A stretch of 64,000 bases of DNA from Clostridium lundense DSM 17049. Lineage in GTDB: Bacteria; Bacillota; Clostridia; Clostridiales; Clostridiaceae. Position numbers and translations under genes: made by a program. How positions within the stretch are numbered: position 1 is the stretch's first letter; every line of letters begins with the position of its first letter. This document shows, one piece after another, positions 33,661-42,464 of this stretch. The stretch covers positions 62,001 to 126,000 of the forward strand of contig NZ_JHVC01000010.1 in NCBI RefSeq assembly GCF_000619945.1. The letters are read 5' to 3'. The notes below the pieces were generated by a model. It saw nothing but the letters and a program-made list of their open reading frames with translations, was not told where the DNA came from and made no database searches.

Positions 33661-33890
33661 TATAGAGATAAAATATAGTCAAATTGGTTAACTATTCGAC
33701 AGGTATAATATATATTTGTAACATATATTTCCATAACAGTAATATATGGTTAGCAGTTAAGGATTTTTTATAGAATAAATGTCATATTAGAGAGATAAGT
33801 TCTAAAATAGTCTTCCTATGAAGTGACAACTTTTTTTTTCAATAGGTGATAATATATTATTAAAGTTAATTGAGTGGGGGGATTGAAATT

Positions 33891-34244
33891 ATGTTAGTTG
33901 TAGAAAATTTAGCTAGAAGTATTGAGAAGGAAAATATAGAGTATAATTATTATTACAGGCTACTAAAGGATCAGGTCACCCTAAATTATGGTGGAGAATC
34001 ATTGCAAGTACAGTCTTATGGTATAGAGATTGAGAGGCAGGATAAAATAGATGGCAGTATAGTAAACATTGAAAGAGATTATGTAAAATGTATAAGTCCT
34101 CAAAGGCATAAAGTACATAGGCTATTAAAGCTAGTATACGATAATAATGTATCACCTATTCATTTAGTGGACATACTTGGAGAATATATAGATGAATATA
34201 TTATAGATTTTGATAATGAATTAATGAATATAGCAACAAATTAA
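33891..34244 (+). CDS. Small conserved clostridial protein (DUF6514-like)
   Basis: 117 residues, soluble, no membrane segment. It opens with MLVVENLARSIEKENIEYNYYYRL, has a YGIEIERQD strand and a C-terminal helix with HKVHRLLKLVYDNNVSPIHLVDILGEYIDEYI. I believe it belongs to DUF6514, small proteins found in clostridia with unknown role; that assignment is from memory. The ATG at 33891 follows GTGGGGGG. It precedes the acpS locus but is separated from it by an inverted repeat and a terminator. Confidence 0.6.
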   Translation: MLVVENLARSIEKENIEYNYYYRLLKDQVTLNYGGESLQVQSYGIEIERQDKIDGSIVNIERDYVKCISPQRHKVHRLLKLVYDNNVSPIHLVDILGEYIDEYIIDFDNELMNIATN

Positions 34245-34268
34245 AAAGATTAAGGGGCAACTTTTTTC

Positions 34269-34353
34269 AAATAATAAATGAAAAATAATAAAGAATAAAT
34301 AAGCAAGATGTTCTTCTAAAAGTTATTATTTATTCTCTATTATTTATTATTTA
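34269..34353. repeat. Long AT-only inverted repeat
   Basis: Arms of about 30 bases built from AATAATAAA and AGAATAAAT units (34269-34303 and 34322-34353) are nearly complementary around an 18-base loop. It could be a cruciform or a terminator of the preceding gene; no coding content. Confidence 0.6.
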
Positions 34354-34373
34354 AAAAATCGAGTTTATGCTAG

Positions 34374-34401
34374 AATAGAGGTGAAAACCTCTATTTTTTT
34401 A
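34374..34401 (+). terminator. Intrinsic terminator just before acpS
   Basis: A perfect 9-bp stem (AATAGAGGT / ACCTCTATT) with a GAAA loop is followed by T7. It lies only 27 bases before the acpS start, so transcription of acpS either begins in the 25 bases after it or reads through, making attenuation possible. Confidence 0.85.
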
Positions 34402-34427
34402 TCCATTATTTTTAGGAGGAGATATCT

Positions 34428-34802
34428 TTGATTATAGGAATAGGAGCAGACATAGTAGAAATAGATAGGATTGGTAATGCTATAAAAAGAAATCCTAATT
34501 TTTTAAATAGAATATTTACTGATAAAGAGTTAGAGTATTTTAAAACTAGAAATTTTAGAGAAGAAACTATAGCTGGAGGATTTGCAGGAAAAGAAGCTGT
34601 AGCAAAAGCCTTTGGCACTGGCTTTAGAAATTTTAATATAAGGGATATAGAAATATTAAGAGATGATTTGGGAAAACCTATAGTTTACATCAATGGTAAG
34701 GCTAGGGAATTGTTAAATGCATATGAAAACTATAAAATTCATATAAGTATATCTCATAGTAGAGAAAATGCCATTGCATATTCAATAATGGAGGTGGAGT
34801 AG
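34428..34802 (+). CDS. acpS: Holo-[acyl-carrier-protein] synthase
   Basis: Cytosolic 124-residue enzyme that moves 4'-phosphopantetheine from CoA to the ACP serine in fatty acid synthesis. Family motifs: GIGADIVEIDRI at the start with the Mg-binding Asp, FAGKEAVAKAFGTG (near 55) and HISISHSRENAIAYSI (near 105). The start is TTG seven bases after AGGAGGA. It opens the acpS-nnr-lipoprotein-alr-ndoAI-ndoA cluster, as in Bacillus. Confidence 0.97.
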   Translation: MIIGIGADIVEIDRIGNAIKRNPNFLNRIFTDKELEYFKTRNFREETIAGGFAGKEAVAKAFGTGFRNFNIRDIEILRDDLGKPIVYINGKARELLNAYENYKIHISISHSRENAIAYSIMEVE

Positions 34803-34803
34803 T

Positions 34804-36306
34804 ATGAAAATTGGTACTGCGGAAGTATCTCGAAAAATTGATGACTATTGTATAAAAGAATTAAAAATACCTGGAATTGTTCTAATGGAAAATGCAGCCA
34901 TTAAGGTTTTACAACATATAGACTTAAGTAGGTTTAATTCATTTATTGTAGTTTGCGGTAAGGGGAATAATGGTGGAGATGGGTTTGCTGTTGCACGACA
35001 TTTATTGAGCATGAAGAAAAAAGTGGATGTGTTTTTAATAGGGGAAAGTGAAGGCATGAGCGATGACTGCAGTATAAATTATACTATATTGAATAATATG
35101 AGAATAAAGGTAAATAAGATAAATAATTTAGAGGATATAAATGAACTAAGAGAGTCTATACAAACAAGTGATGTTACGATAGATGCGATATTCGGTACTG
35201 GATTAAAAAGAAAAGTGGAAGGAATATATGCTTCAGTAATATCAGTTATAAATGAGAATAGCAATTATATTGTATCAATAGATATACCATCAGGGCTAGA
35301 TAGTAATAATGGTAATATATTAGGAAATTGTATTAGAGCTAATAAAACTATATCTTTTACATTATATAAAAAAGGATTTTTAAATTATGGATCGGATAAA
35401 TTAACAGGAGATGTAATAGTTGAAGATATAGGTATCCCTGAATGTATTATAAATAAATTTCATAAAAATGAATTTATTATGGATAAGTCCATGATTAATA
35501 AACTTATAATTAAGAGAGATAAATATTCTCATAAGGGCGATTATGGAAGAGTATTAGTAATGGCAGGGTCAAAGGGATATACAGGAGCAGCGTATATAAC
35601 TACGGAAGCAGTAGTGAGGAGTGGAGCAGGTCTAGTAACATTATGTACTTTTGAAGATATAATAGATATTTTAAGTTCAAAGTTTATAGAGGCTATGACT
35701 GTATCTTTTAATGAAGAGGAAAGAATTAAAGAGTTATTCCATAAAAGTAACTCTATAGCTATAGGTCCTGGTATGGGAAACAATGAAAAAACTTTTGAAA
35801 TTGTTCAGAAGGCTGTATTAGAGGCAGATTGTCCTTTAGTAATAGATGCAGATGGCATTAATGTGCTTAATAACAAGTTGGAATTATTGAAGGAAAAAAA
35901 GGAGAAAGTAATATTAACCCCTCATTTAGGAGAAATGTCAAGATTAATAAATATGCCAATAGATTATATAAAGGAAAATAGAGTAGAAGTTGCAAAAAAA
36001 TTTGCTAAGGAATATGATGTTATTTTAATCTTAAAAGGCTATAATACCATAATAACTGATGGAAATAAGGTTATTATAAATCCAACAGGCAATAGTGCTA
36101 TGGCATCTGGAGGTATGGGGGATTGTTTGACAGGAATAATAACATCTTTTATAGCTCAAGGGTATGAGCCTATAATAGCTGCAGCTATGGGAACATTTAT
36201 ACATGGATATTGTGGAGAAAGATTATCTACTAATATGTTTTGTGTTAATGCAAGTCATATTTTAAATGAACTACCAATGGCAATAAAAGAAATTCAAAAT
36301 TTGTAG
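34804..36306 (+). CDS. nnr: Bifunctional NAD(P)H-hydrate epimerase / ADP-dependent dehydratase
   Basis: 500-residue repair enzyme for damaged (hydrated) NADH and NADPH. Residues about 1-215 are the YjeF_N epimerase (VVCGKGNNGGDGFAVARHL, then DAIFGTGLKRKVEG and VSIDIPSGLDSNNG). Residues about 225-500 are the ribokinase-like dehydratase (DYGRVLVMAGSKGYTGAA, then AIGPGMGN, LVIDADG, LTPHLGEMSRL and SGGMGDCLTGII). It starts one base after the acpS stop. Fusion length is normal. Confidence 0.97.
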   Translation: MKIGTAEVSRKIDDYCIKELKIPGIVLMENAAIKVLQHIDLSRFNSFIVVCGKGNNGGDGFAVARHLLSMKKKVDVFLIGESEGMSDDCSINYTILNNMRIKVNKINNLEDINELRESIQTSDVTIDAIFGTGLKRKVEGIYASVISVINENSNYIVSIDIPSGLDSNNGNILGNCIRANKTISFTLYKKGFLNYGSDKLTGDVIVEDIGIPECIINKFHKNEFIMDKSMINKLIIKRDKYSHKGDYGRVLVMAGSKGYTGAAYITTEAVVRSGAGLVTLCTFEDIIDILSSKFIEAMTVSFNEEERIKELFHKSNSIAIGPGMGNNEKTFEIVQKAVLEADCPLVIDADGINVLNNKLELLKEKKEKVILTPHLGEMSRLINMPIDYIKENRVEVAKKFAKEYDVILILKGYNTIITDGNKVIINPTGNSAMASGGMGDCLTGIITSFIAQGYEPIIAAAMGTFIHGYCGERLSTNMFCVNASHILNELPMAIKEIQNL

Positions 36307-36394
36307 TATTTATAATAAATAACATCAGAATATTAGATTAAAAACAGGAATAGTATTAGTAATATAAGTAATTATTTCCAATGGGAGGAATTTT

Positions 36395-37003
36395 ATGAGA
36401 AAAAGGTTACTAATACTTCCTGTTATTTTTTTTGTTTTTTCTTTAGTTTTAATTTCTTGTAAGTATGCTGAAGACAAAAGTAGAAAAAGTTTAGAATTTA
36501 TAAAAAGTCTTAAAAGTTATAGTTGTGACTGTACCATAGCTTTAGAGAACGATAGACAAATACTGGAATACAACTGTAAGCAATATTACAATAGAAAACT
36601 AGGTGGAAGAATAGAAATAGATGAAAATAGGATTTTGACCTATAAAAATGATAAAATATATGTAAGGGATTTAAAATCCGGAATTAAATATACGTTAGAT
36701 AAAGATTTTGACACTATATTTAAAATTAGCATGATAGGAGAATGTGTTCATTTGATGTATACTAATGAAGAGATAAAAACTTTCGTTAAAGATATAGATG
36801 GAATAGAGTATACTATAGTGGAATTATCTATACCAGGTATGAATAGAAATTTAAGTAAAGGAAAACTTTATATTAATAATAGGGATAACTTACCAGAGAA
36901 GTTAGAAATACTAGATTTTAAAAGTAGGGAGAAAGTAAGAGTTACTTATAAAAACTTTAATGCGAATGCTGAATTGAATGATAAACTCTTTAATGAAGAC
37001 TAA
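36395..37003 (+). CDS. LolA/YdcC-like lipoprotein, sporulation-associated by synteny
   Basis: 202 residues. The signal peptide ends in LVLISC (lipobox cysteine near residue 22), so it is membrane-anchored outside the cell. The rest fits the LolA/YdcC-like incomplete beta-barrel fold (SLKSYSCDCTIALEN, GGRIEIDENRILTYKNDKIYVRD, DKDFDTIFKI, NLPEKLEILD). In Bacillus the same place between acpS and alr holds ydcC, a sporulation lipoprotein. The assignment rests on fold impression and synteny. Ribosome site GGGAGG. Confidence 0.75.
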   Translation: MRKRLLILPVIFFVFSLVLISCKYAEDKSRKSLEFIKSLKSYSCDCTIALENDRQILEYNCKQYYNRKLGGRIEIDENRILTYKNDKIYVRDLKSGIKYTLDKDFDTIFKISMIGECVHLMYTNEEIKTFVKDIDGIEYTIVELSIPGMNRNLSKGKLYINNRDNLPEKLEILDFKSREKVRVTYKNFNANAELNDKLFNED

Positions 37004-37020
37004 GAAGGGTGGAATATAAA

Positions 37021-38181
37021 TTGTTTAGACATTTAAGACCTGTTTGGGCGGAAATAGATTTGGATAATTTAGCTCACAACATGGAGGAAATAAGAAAAGT
37101 ATCTAAAAGTAAGGAAATAATAGCAGTAGTTAAAGCAGATGCATATGGACATGGAGCTTTGGACATAGTACCTACTTTATTGAGTCACGGTGCTACAAGA
37201 TTAGCAGTAGCAGTAGTAAATGAGGCTTTTGAACTTAGAAGAGGTGGAATAGATTGTCCTATCATGGTTTTAGGTTTTACACCAGATAGTTTAATAGATA
37301 GTATTCTAAAATATGATATAGAGCAAACAATATATAGCTATGATTTAGCAGAGAAAATATCTAATATGGCAGTGGAAAAAGATAAGATAGCTAAAATTCA
37401 TATAGCATTAGATACAGGCATGGGGCGAATAGGGTTTACTCCAGATGAAAAGAGCTTAAATGATGTATATAAAATAAGTAAATTGCCAAATATAATGGTT
37501 GAGGGTTTATTTTCCCATTTTTCTACTGCAGATGAAGGTGATAAAACTTATACAAATATGCAATTTGAAAGGTTTAACTGGTTTTATCATAAACTACAAG
37601 AAAAAGGAGTAAAAATTAATATTAGACACATTGCTAATAGTGCAGCAATTATAGATTTGCCAGAAACACATTTAGAGGGGGTTAGACCTGGGATTATACT
37701 TTATGGATATTACCCTTCAGGGCAAGTATTAAAAGATAAAATAGATTTAAAACCGGTTATGACATTAAAAACAAATGTTGTACACGTAAAAGAAATGAAT
37801 GAAGGACAGTATGTAAGCTATGGTAGAGCATTTCACACTGAAAGAAATAGTGTAATTGCAACTTTACCTGTAGGTTATGCAGATGGATATACAAGATTAT
37901 TATTTAATAAAGTTAAAGTAATAGTTAATGGTAAATTTGCACCAGTTATAGGTAAAATATGTATGGATCAATGTATGATAGATGTAACTGATATTGGAGA
38001 AGTAAAAGTTGGCGATGAAGTTATATTAATGGGAGAGTATAATAATTTAAAAATAACAGCAGATGAAATTGCAAAATTGCTAGGAACTATAAATTATGAA
38101 ATAACTTGTATGGTAAGTAAAAGAGTGCCTAGAGTTTACATAAAAGACAAGGAAATAATCAAGATAAGAAATTATGTATAG
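37021..38181 (+). CDS. alr: Alanine racemase
   Basis: PLP enzyme of about 386 residues that makes D-alanine for peptidoglycan. The PLP lysine is in AVVKADAYGHG (near 38), the catalytic tyrosine-bearing and barrel motifs include HIALDTGMGRIG, HIANSAA, EGVRPGIILYGYYPS, VSYGRAF, LPVGYADG and GKICMDQCMIDVTD. The TTG at 37021 is eight bases after AAGGGTGG; a GTG at 37009 overlaps the ribosome site and is rejected. Same cluster position as in Bacillus, directly before the toxin-antitoxin pair. Confidence 0.96.
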   Translation: MFRHLRPVWAEIDLDNLAHNMEEIRKVSKSKEIIAVVKADAYGHGALDIVPTLLSHGATRLAVAVVNEAFELRRGGIDCPIMVLGFTPDSLIDSILKYDIEQTIYSYDLAEKISNMAVEKDKIAKIHIALDTGMGRIGFTPDEKSLNDVYKISKLPNIMVEGLFSHFSTADEGDKTYTNMQFERFNWFYHKLQEKGVKINIRHIANSAAIIDLPETHLEGVRPGIILYGYYPSGQVLKDKIDLKPVMTLKTNVVHVKEMNEGQYVSYGRAFHTERNSVIATLPVGYADGYTRLLFNKVKVIVNGKFAPVIGKICMDQCMIDVTDIGEVKVGDEVILMGEYNNLKITADEIAKLLGTINYEITCMVSKRVPRVYIKDKEIIKIRNYV

Positions 38182-38300
38182 AGCTATCAAACATGGAAAT
38201 AATTAAAATGATAAAATTCCTTTGACATTGCTGTAAAAATAGGATTATAATTGTTCTGTACATATCTTTTGCATAGGTTAATAGGAGGTATTAAATTTCA

Positions 38301-38621
38301 ATGTCAAGTTCAAAGAGATTAGTAGTAAACCTCTCAGAGACACTCAATAATGAATTTAATAAAGCACTAAAAGAAGATTCTAAAAAAAGAAGTGAATTTA
38401 TTCGTGAAGTTATAATACTATATATTGAGGAGAAAAAAAGACTAAAAGAAATGGAACAAATGAAAAAAGGGTATTTGGAAATGGCCAAAATTAATTTAGA
38501 GTTTGCAGAGATGGGCTTTGCAAGTGACATTAGAGATTTAAAAGAATATGAAGCGAAGCTTCCGGAGAGTGATTGGTCAGATGACAACAATAGTGAAAAG
38601 AGGAGATATATTCTATGCTGA
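38301..38621 (+). CDS. ndoAI: NdoAI/MazE-type antitoxin (CopG family)
   Basis: 106 residues. A ribbon-helix-helix DNA-binding N-terminus (RLVVNLSETLNNEF, then SEFIREVIILYIEEKKR) is followed by a helical tail that binds the toxin. It neutralises the downstream endoribonuclease and represses the operon. The gene overlaps the toxin gene by 41 bases, so the last residues are encoded in two frames. AGGAGG ribosome site. Confidence 0.93.
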   Translation: MSSSKRLVVNLSETLNNEFNKALKEDSKKRSEFIREVIILYIEEKKRLKEMEQMKKGYLEMAKINLEFAEMGFASDIRDLKEYEAKLPESDWSDDNNSEKRRYILC

Positions 38622-38934
38622 TTTAAGCCCTGTAGTTGGTTCAGAACAGGGAGGAGTAAGGCCTGTTATCATTATACAAAATGATGTAGGTAATAAATAT
38701 AGTCCTACTGTTATTGTAGCCGCAATTACTTCACAGATAAATAAAGCAAAATTACCCACTCATGTTGAAATATCTTCAGAAGAGTATGGATTAAACAAAG
38801 ATTCTGTAGTTTTGCTTGAGCAGATAAGAACTTTAGATAAAAGAAGGCTAAAAGAAAAAATAGGCCATATGACTAACGGTGATATGAAAAAAGTTGATGA
38901 AGCACTTTTAATAAGTATAGGGTTAAAACAGTAA
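38581..38934 (+). CDS. ndoA: NdoA/MazF-type mRNA endoribonuclease toxin
   Basis: 117-residue toxin of the MazF/PemK family that cuts mRNA (U^ACAU in Bacillus EndoA). MTTIVKRGDIFYADLSPVVGSEQGGVRPVIIIQND is almost diagnostic; the catalytic Arg (GGVRP) and Thr (AAITSQ) are present, and the late LLEQIRTLDKRRL motif is intact. The start inside the antitoxin gene suggests translational coupling; the best ribosome match is GGAG 14 bases upstream. Confidence 0.95.
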   Translation: MTTIVKRGDIFYADLSPVVGSEQGGVRPVIIIQNDVGNKYSPTVIVAAITSQINKAKLPTHVEISSEEYGLNKDSVVLLEQIRTLDKRRLKEKIGHMTNGDMKKVDEALLISIGLKQ

Positions 38935-38957
38935 GGGCTTAATGCCCTTACTTTTAT
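38931..38957 (+). terminator. Intrinsic terminator after the toxin gene
   Basis: GTAAGGGC pairs with GCCCTTAC (8 bp, loop of 5) and is followed by TTTTA. The stop codon of the toxin lies in the left arm. Confidence 0.78.
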
Positions 38958-39000
38958 GTATATGGTAGTAATTAGTAAAAAAATACAGGAGGTTAAAAAC

Positions 39001-39825
39001 ATGAAAAAAACTTTAGAAGAGCTTAAAGACATAGCTAAGCAGGTTAGAAAAGATATAGTAACTATGCTTACAGAGTCACATTCTGGTCATCCAGGTGGTT
39101 CACTATCCGCAGTGGAAATATTAGTTACATTATATTTTAATGAAATGAATGTTAGCCAGGAAAAATGTAAAGATTTGAACAGAGATAGGTTTGTACTCTC
39201 TAAAGGACATGCAGCACCAGTATTATATAGTGTTCTTGCTAGAAAAGGATTTTTTAATGTAGATGAATTAAAGAATCTTAGAAAATTAGGTTCTATATTA
39301 CAAGGTCATCCTAATATGAATGAAGTACCAGGCGTAGATATGTCAACGGGATCATTAGGTCAAGGTATTTCAGCAGCTGTAGGTATGGCTATAGCAGGAA
39401 AAATTGATAAGAAGGATTATAGAGTATATGCATTACTTGGAGATGGAGAATTAGAAGAAGGACAGGTGTGGGAAGCAGCTATGGCAGCCGCTCATTATGA
39501 GTTAGGTAATTTAACTGCTTTTGTAGATTACAATGGTTTACAAATAGATGGACCATGTAAGGAAGTAATGAACCCCGAACCAATAACTGATAAATTTAAG
39601 GCATTTGGCTGGAATGTTTTATTTATTGATGGTCATAATTTTGAAGAAATTATAAATGCTATAGAAGAGGCTAAAAAAGTTAAAGATAAACCAACAGCTA
39701 TAGTTTGCAGAACAGTAAAAGGAAAAGGTGTATCTTTTATGGAAAATCAAGCCGGATGGCACGGTACTGCTCCTAATATTGAACAATGCGAACAGGCGTT
39801 AAGAGAGATAGGAGGGGAAAAATAA
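39001..39825 (+). CDS. tktA: Transketolase, N-terminal (thiamine-binding) subunit
   Basis: 274 residues. Contains the thiamine-pyrophosphate part of a split transketolase: SHSGHPGGSLSAVEILVTLYF (near 20), SKGHAAPVLYS, TGSLGQGISAAVGMAIAGK, GDGELEEGQVWEAAMAAAH (the GDG-N motif) and GNLTAFVDYNG. It moves two-carbon units in the pentose phosphate pathway together with the C-terminal subunit. The ATG at 39001 follows AGGAGG. It overlaps the next gene by one base (TAATG). Confidence 0.95.
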   Translation: MKKTLEELKDIAKQVRKDIVTMLTESHSGHPGGSLSAVEILVTLYFNEMNVSQEKCKDLNRDRFVLSKGHAAPVLYSVLARKGFFNVDELKNLRKLGSILQGHPNMNEVPGVDMSTGSLGQGISAAVGMAIAGKIDKKDYRVYALLGDGELEEGQVWEAAMAAAHYELGNLTAFVDYNGLQIDGPCKEVMNPEPITDKFKAFGWNVLFIDGHNFEEIINAIEEAKKVKDKPTAIVCRTVKGKGVSFMENQAGWHGTAPNIEQCEQALREIGGEK

Positions 39826-40766
39826 TGGGTAACAAAATAGCTACAAGAGAAGCTTATGGTAAAGTATTAGCTGAATTAGGAATGAACAATGAAAAAATAG
39901 TAGTTTTAGATGCTGACTTATCAAAGTCTACAAAAACTGCAGATTTTAAGAAGGTATGTCCAGAAAGATTTGTAAATATGGGAATAGCAGAAGGAAACAT
40001 GATGACAGTAGCAGCTGGTATGTCAACTTGTGATAAAATACCTTTTGTTAGTACTTTTGCTATATTTGCAACAGGAAGAGCTTATGAACAAATTAGAAAT
40101 TCTATTTGTTATCCTAAATTAAATGTAAAAGTATGTGCTACACATGCAGGTATAACAGTAGGTGAAGATGGAGCTTCTCACCAGTCAGTTGAGGATATAT
40201 CATTAATGAGAGGTATTCCAAATATGACAGTTATATGTCCAGCTGATGCCATAGAGACAGAGAAGGCTATAAAAGCTGTAGCTGAATATAATGGACCTTG
40301 TTATGTAAGACTTGGTAGATCTGGAGTATCTGTAATAAACGATTTTGAAGGATATGATTTTAAAATAGGAAAAGCAGTAAAGTATAGAGAAGGAAAAGAT
40401 GCAACTATTATTGCTACAGGAATAATGGTGGATGCAGCTCTTGAAGCTTACAATATGCTTGCAGAAGATGGAATAAAGGTTAGAGTATTAAATATACATA
40501 CTATAAAGCCTATAGATAAAGAAGCTATAGTAAGTGCAGCAAGAGAAACTGGAGTTATTGTAACTGCAGAAGAACACAGCATTATAGGAGGACTTGGTTC
40601 TGCAGTATGTGAAGTAACAAGTGAAAATCATCCAGTTCCAGTAATCAGAGTTGGAATAAAAGATACTTTTGGTGAAAGTGGTAAACCAGAAGAATTAATA
40701 AAGGCATATGGATTAACTGCAGAAGATATTGTGAGAGCAGTAAAAAAAGGATTAAGTTTAAAATAA
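39825..40766 (+). CDS. tktB: Transketolase, C-terminal (pyrimidine and transketolase-C) subunit
   Basis: 313 residues. The pyrimidine-binding domain (about 1-165; VVLDADLSKSTKT, FVNMGIAEGNMMTVAAGMS, HAGITVGEDGASHQSVEDI) is followed by the transketolase C-terminal domain (DATIIATGIMVDAALEA, VLNIHTIKPID, TAEEHSIIGGLGSAV). It forms the active heterotetramer with the N-terminal subunit, and the GGAGGGG and the one-base overlap ensure balanced synthesis. Confidence 0.95.
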   Translation: MGNKIATREAYGKVLAELGMNNEKIVVLDADLSKSTKTADFKKVCPERFVNMGIAEGNMMTVAAGMSTCDKIPFVSTFAIFATGRAYEQIRNSICYPKLNVKVCATHAGITVGEDGASHQSVEDISLMRGIPNMTVICPADAIETEKAIKAVAEYNGPCYVRLGRSGVSVINDFEGYDFKIGKAVKYREGKDATIIATGIMVDAALEAYNMLAEDGIKVRVLNIHTIKPIDKEAIVSAARETGVIVTAEEHSIIGGLGSAVCEVTSENHPVPVIRVGIKDTFGESGKPEELIKAYGLTAEDIVRAVKKGLSLK

Positions 40767-40800
40767 GTGAATCTTAGCTATTGTAAATAGCATTTGCATA

Positions 40801-40846
40801 ATTGCTTTAGAAATTATAGAATATTTCTAAAGCAATTTGTTCTTAT
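40801..40846 (+). terminator. Terminator after the transketolase pair
   Basis: ATTGCTTTAGAAAT pairs perfectly with ATTTCTAAAGCAAT (14 bp, loop of 8) and is followed by TTGTTCTTATATTT. Confidence 0.78.
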
Positions 40847-40875
40847 ATTTATAAATTATGAGAGTGAGAAATGAT

Positions 40876-41232
40876 ATGAAAAATTATTTAAAGGATATAC
40901 TATATTGTATAAAGTTTTCTATATATATATTTATAGTAGCATTTTTAATAGGTGGTCTTATAGGATTAATAGTTGGAGGAGTTAATTTAATAACTATTAT
41001 GGCTTGGGGAATTAGAATTCCTCAATATATATCCTTTTTAGGTTTATTTATATCGGCCATATCTTTTATGCATGAAGAGTCAATGAGACCCTTAAATTAT
41101 GAAGATCAGTGGAAAACATACTTCGAAAAGATAAATTTAACATTTGCAATATTTTTTGTTTCACTATTTATTTTGATATTTTCTGTAGGGATTCAAGATT
41201 CAATTTGGATTTTAGGCACATTTAAAAAATAA
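40876..41232 (+). CDS. Small hypothetical membrane protein
   Basis: 118 residues, not recognised. Three hydrophobic segments are visible (about 14-36, 44-62 and 90-112), with a charged loop SMRPLNYEDQWKTYFEK between the second and third. The start is taken at 40876, after a GAGAGTGAG stretch; an ATG at 40858 is also in frame but lacks a ribosome site. It lies between a terminator and a structured repeat, and its codon use matches its surroundings. Confidence 0.65.
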   Translation: MKNYLKDILYCIKFSIYIFIVAFLIGGLIGLIVGGVNLITIMAWGIRIPQYISFLGLFISAISFMHEESMRPLNYEDQWKTYFEKINLTFAIFFVSLFILIFSVGIQDSIWILGTFKK

Positions 41233-41360
41233 ATAAGTCAGTATGCTAGGCTATTTTGCATCATACTGCGTCATCAGAACCCACTGATAGCTCTACTAGC
41301 AGTGGAACCTACTTCCTTGTCTGATACAAAATATCCGTCGCATCTTTGACTTGTTATTTA
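41231..41360. repeat. Structured 130-bp inverted-repeat element (MITE-like)
   Basis: Ends AAATAAGTCA and TGACTTGTTATTT pair, then ATGC with GCAT, then GCTATTTTGCATC (41250-41262) with GATACAAAATATC (41323-41335, two mismatches), and a terminal hairpin CCACTGATAG/CTAGCAGTGG (9 of 10). The whole element thus folds on itself as one long imperfect hairpin, with more GC than its surroundings. It may be a dispersed non-autonomous repeat, or the 3' structure of the preceding gene. Confidence 0.6.
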
Positions 41361-41409
41361 TTTTAATGTGCCTTAACAAAATAATTTTATGTGGGAGTAA
41401 GGTGTTATT

Positions 41410-42264
41410 ATGAAAAAATTTAGGGAGTATTTTTTCATTACATTAGGCACGCTTATGGTGGCTTTGGCCACAAAGTTTCTATTGGCACCAAATAAAGTTG
41501 CAGCAGGTGGAGTAATAGGATTAGCAATAATAATAAATAGCTTTTTCCCTTTTTTGGATATAGGACTTTTGTCTTTAATAATGAATGGTTTCTTGTTTAT
41601 TGTAGCTTTTATATTCATTGGAAGTAAGTTTGGAGGGAAGACTATATATGCTAGTATAAGTTTATCAGGGTTAATATGGATATTAGATAAAGTAGTTACT
41701 TCTAATATACCTATAACGAATGACCTTTTTTTAGCATCTATATTTGGTACAATAATATCTGGCATAGGCATGGGAATAGTTTTTAACCAAAATGCTTCTA
41801 CTGGCGGTACAGATATAATTGCTAAAATAGTAAGCAAGTTTATAGATGTACCTATAGGTAAGTCACTTCTTATGGTGGATTTTATAATAACTCTTTTTTC
41901 TGCTCTTTCTTTTGGAATTGAAATAGGAATGTATTCATTATTAAGTGTATTATTCAATGGTTTTGTAATAGATATAATAATTGAAGGTTTAAATGTTTGT
42001 AAGCAAATTATGGTTGTAAGCCCAGAAAATGACCAAATAAGGACGTTTATAACAGGGGAATTAGAGAGAGGCTGTACAATATTTACAGCTAAGGGAGGAT
42101 ACACTGGCAATGATACATATATACTCTATACAGTGCTAAGCAGAAGAGAGTTTATAAGATTAAAAGAATTTATTAAGCAAGTTGATAAAAAAGCATTTAT
42201 CACTGTAGGAGATGTACGTGAAGTTTTAGGAGAAGGATTTAAAAATATTTCTGGAGAAGAGTAA
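41410..42264 (+). CDS. YitT family membrane protein (DUF161/DUF2179)
   Basis: 284 residues: five or six N-terminal membrane segments (to about residue 200; LLAPNKVAAGGVIGLAIIIN, QNASTGGTDIIAKIV) and a C-terminal cytosolic DUF2179 domain (ERGCTIFTAKGGYTGNDTYILYTVLSRREF). Function in the family is unproven. In Bacillus a relative (yvjA) stands before ftsEX as here, so position is conserved. Confidence 0.92.
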   Translation: MKKFREYFFITLGTLMVALATKFLLAPNKVAAGGVIGLAIIINSFFPFLDIGLLSLIMNGFLFIVAFIFIGSKFGGKTIYASISLSGLIWILDKVVTSNIPITNDLFLASIFGTIISGIGMGIVFNQNASTGGTDIIAKIVSKFIDVPIGKSLLMVDFIITLFSALSFGIEIGMYSLLSVLFNGFVIDIIIEGLNVCKQIMVVSPENDQIRTFITGELERGCTIFTAKGGYTGNDTYILYTVLSRREFIRLKEFIKQVDKKAFITVGDVREVLGEGFKNISGEE

Positions 42265-42269
42265 TATTA

Positions 42270-42305
42270 AAGCTGTCGATGATTATAATCATTCGACAGC
42301 TTTTA
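42270..42305 (+). terminator. Intrinsic terminator after the yitT-family gene
   Basis: AGCTGTCGATGAT pairs with ATCATTCGACAGCT (one bulge), followed by TTTTAA. Confidence 0.8.
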
Positions 42306-42464
42306 ACATTTATAGATTTACTTTTACCTAAAGACAATTTATAACTGAATTAATAATAATTTTAAATAATTTAATTGTCAAATTAATAGATTAGTATGTT
42401 ATAATAGCAATAGTGAATCTTTAAATATGCATAAAATCGTATTAATCAAGAGGAGAGATTTTTA

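Noticed and set aside
33661..33890. Possible terminator or riboswitch in the 230-base gap before the DUF6514-like gene
   Set aside because: Only a five-base complement (AAGTT/AACTT) and a poly-T stretch were found, too weak to call.
41373..42110. 245-codon minus-strand ORF opposite the yitT-family gene
   Set aside because: Antisense frame of a conserved membrane protein with no start signals; composition is typical of a shadow.
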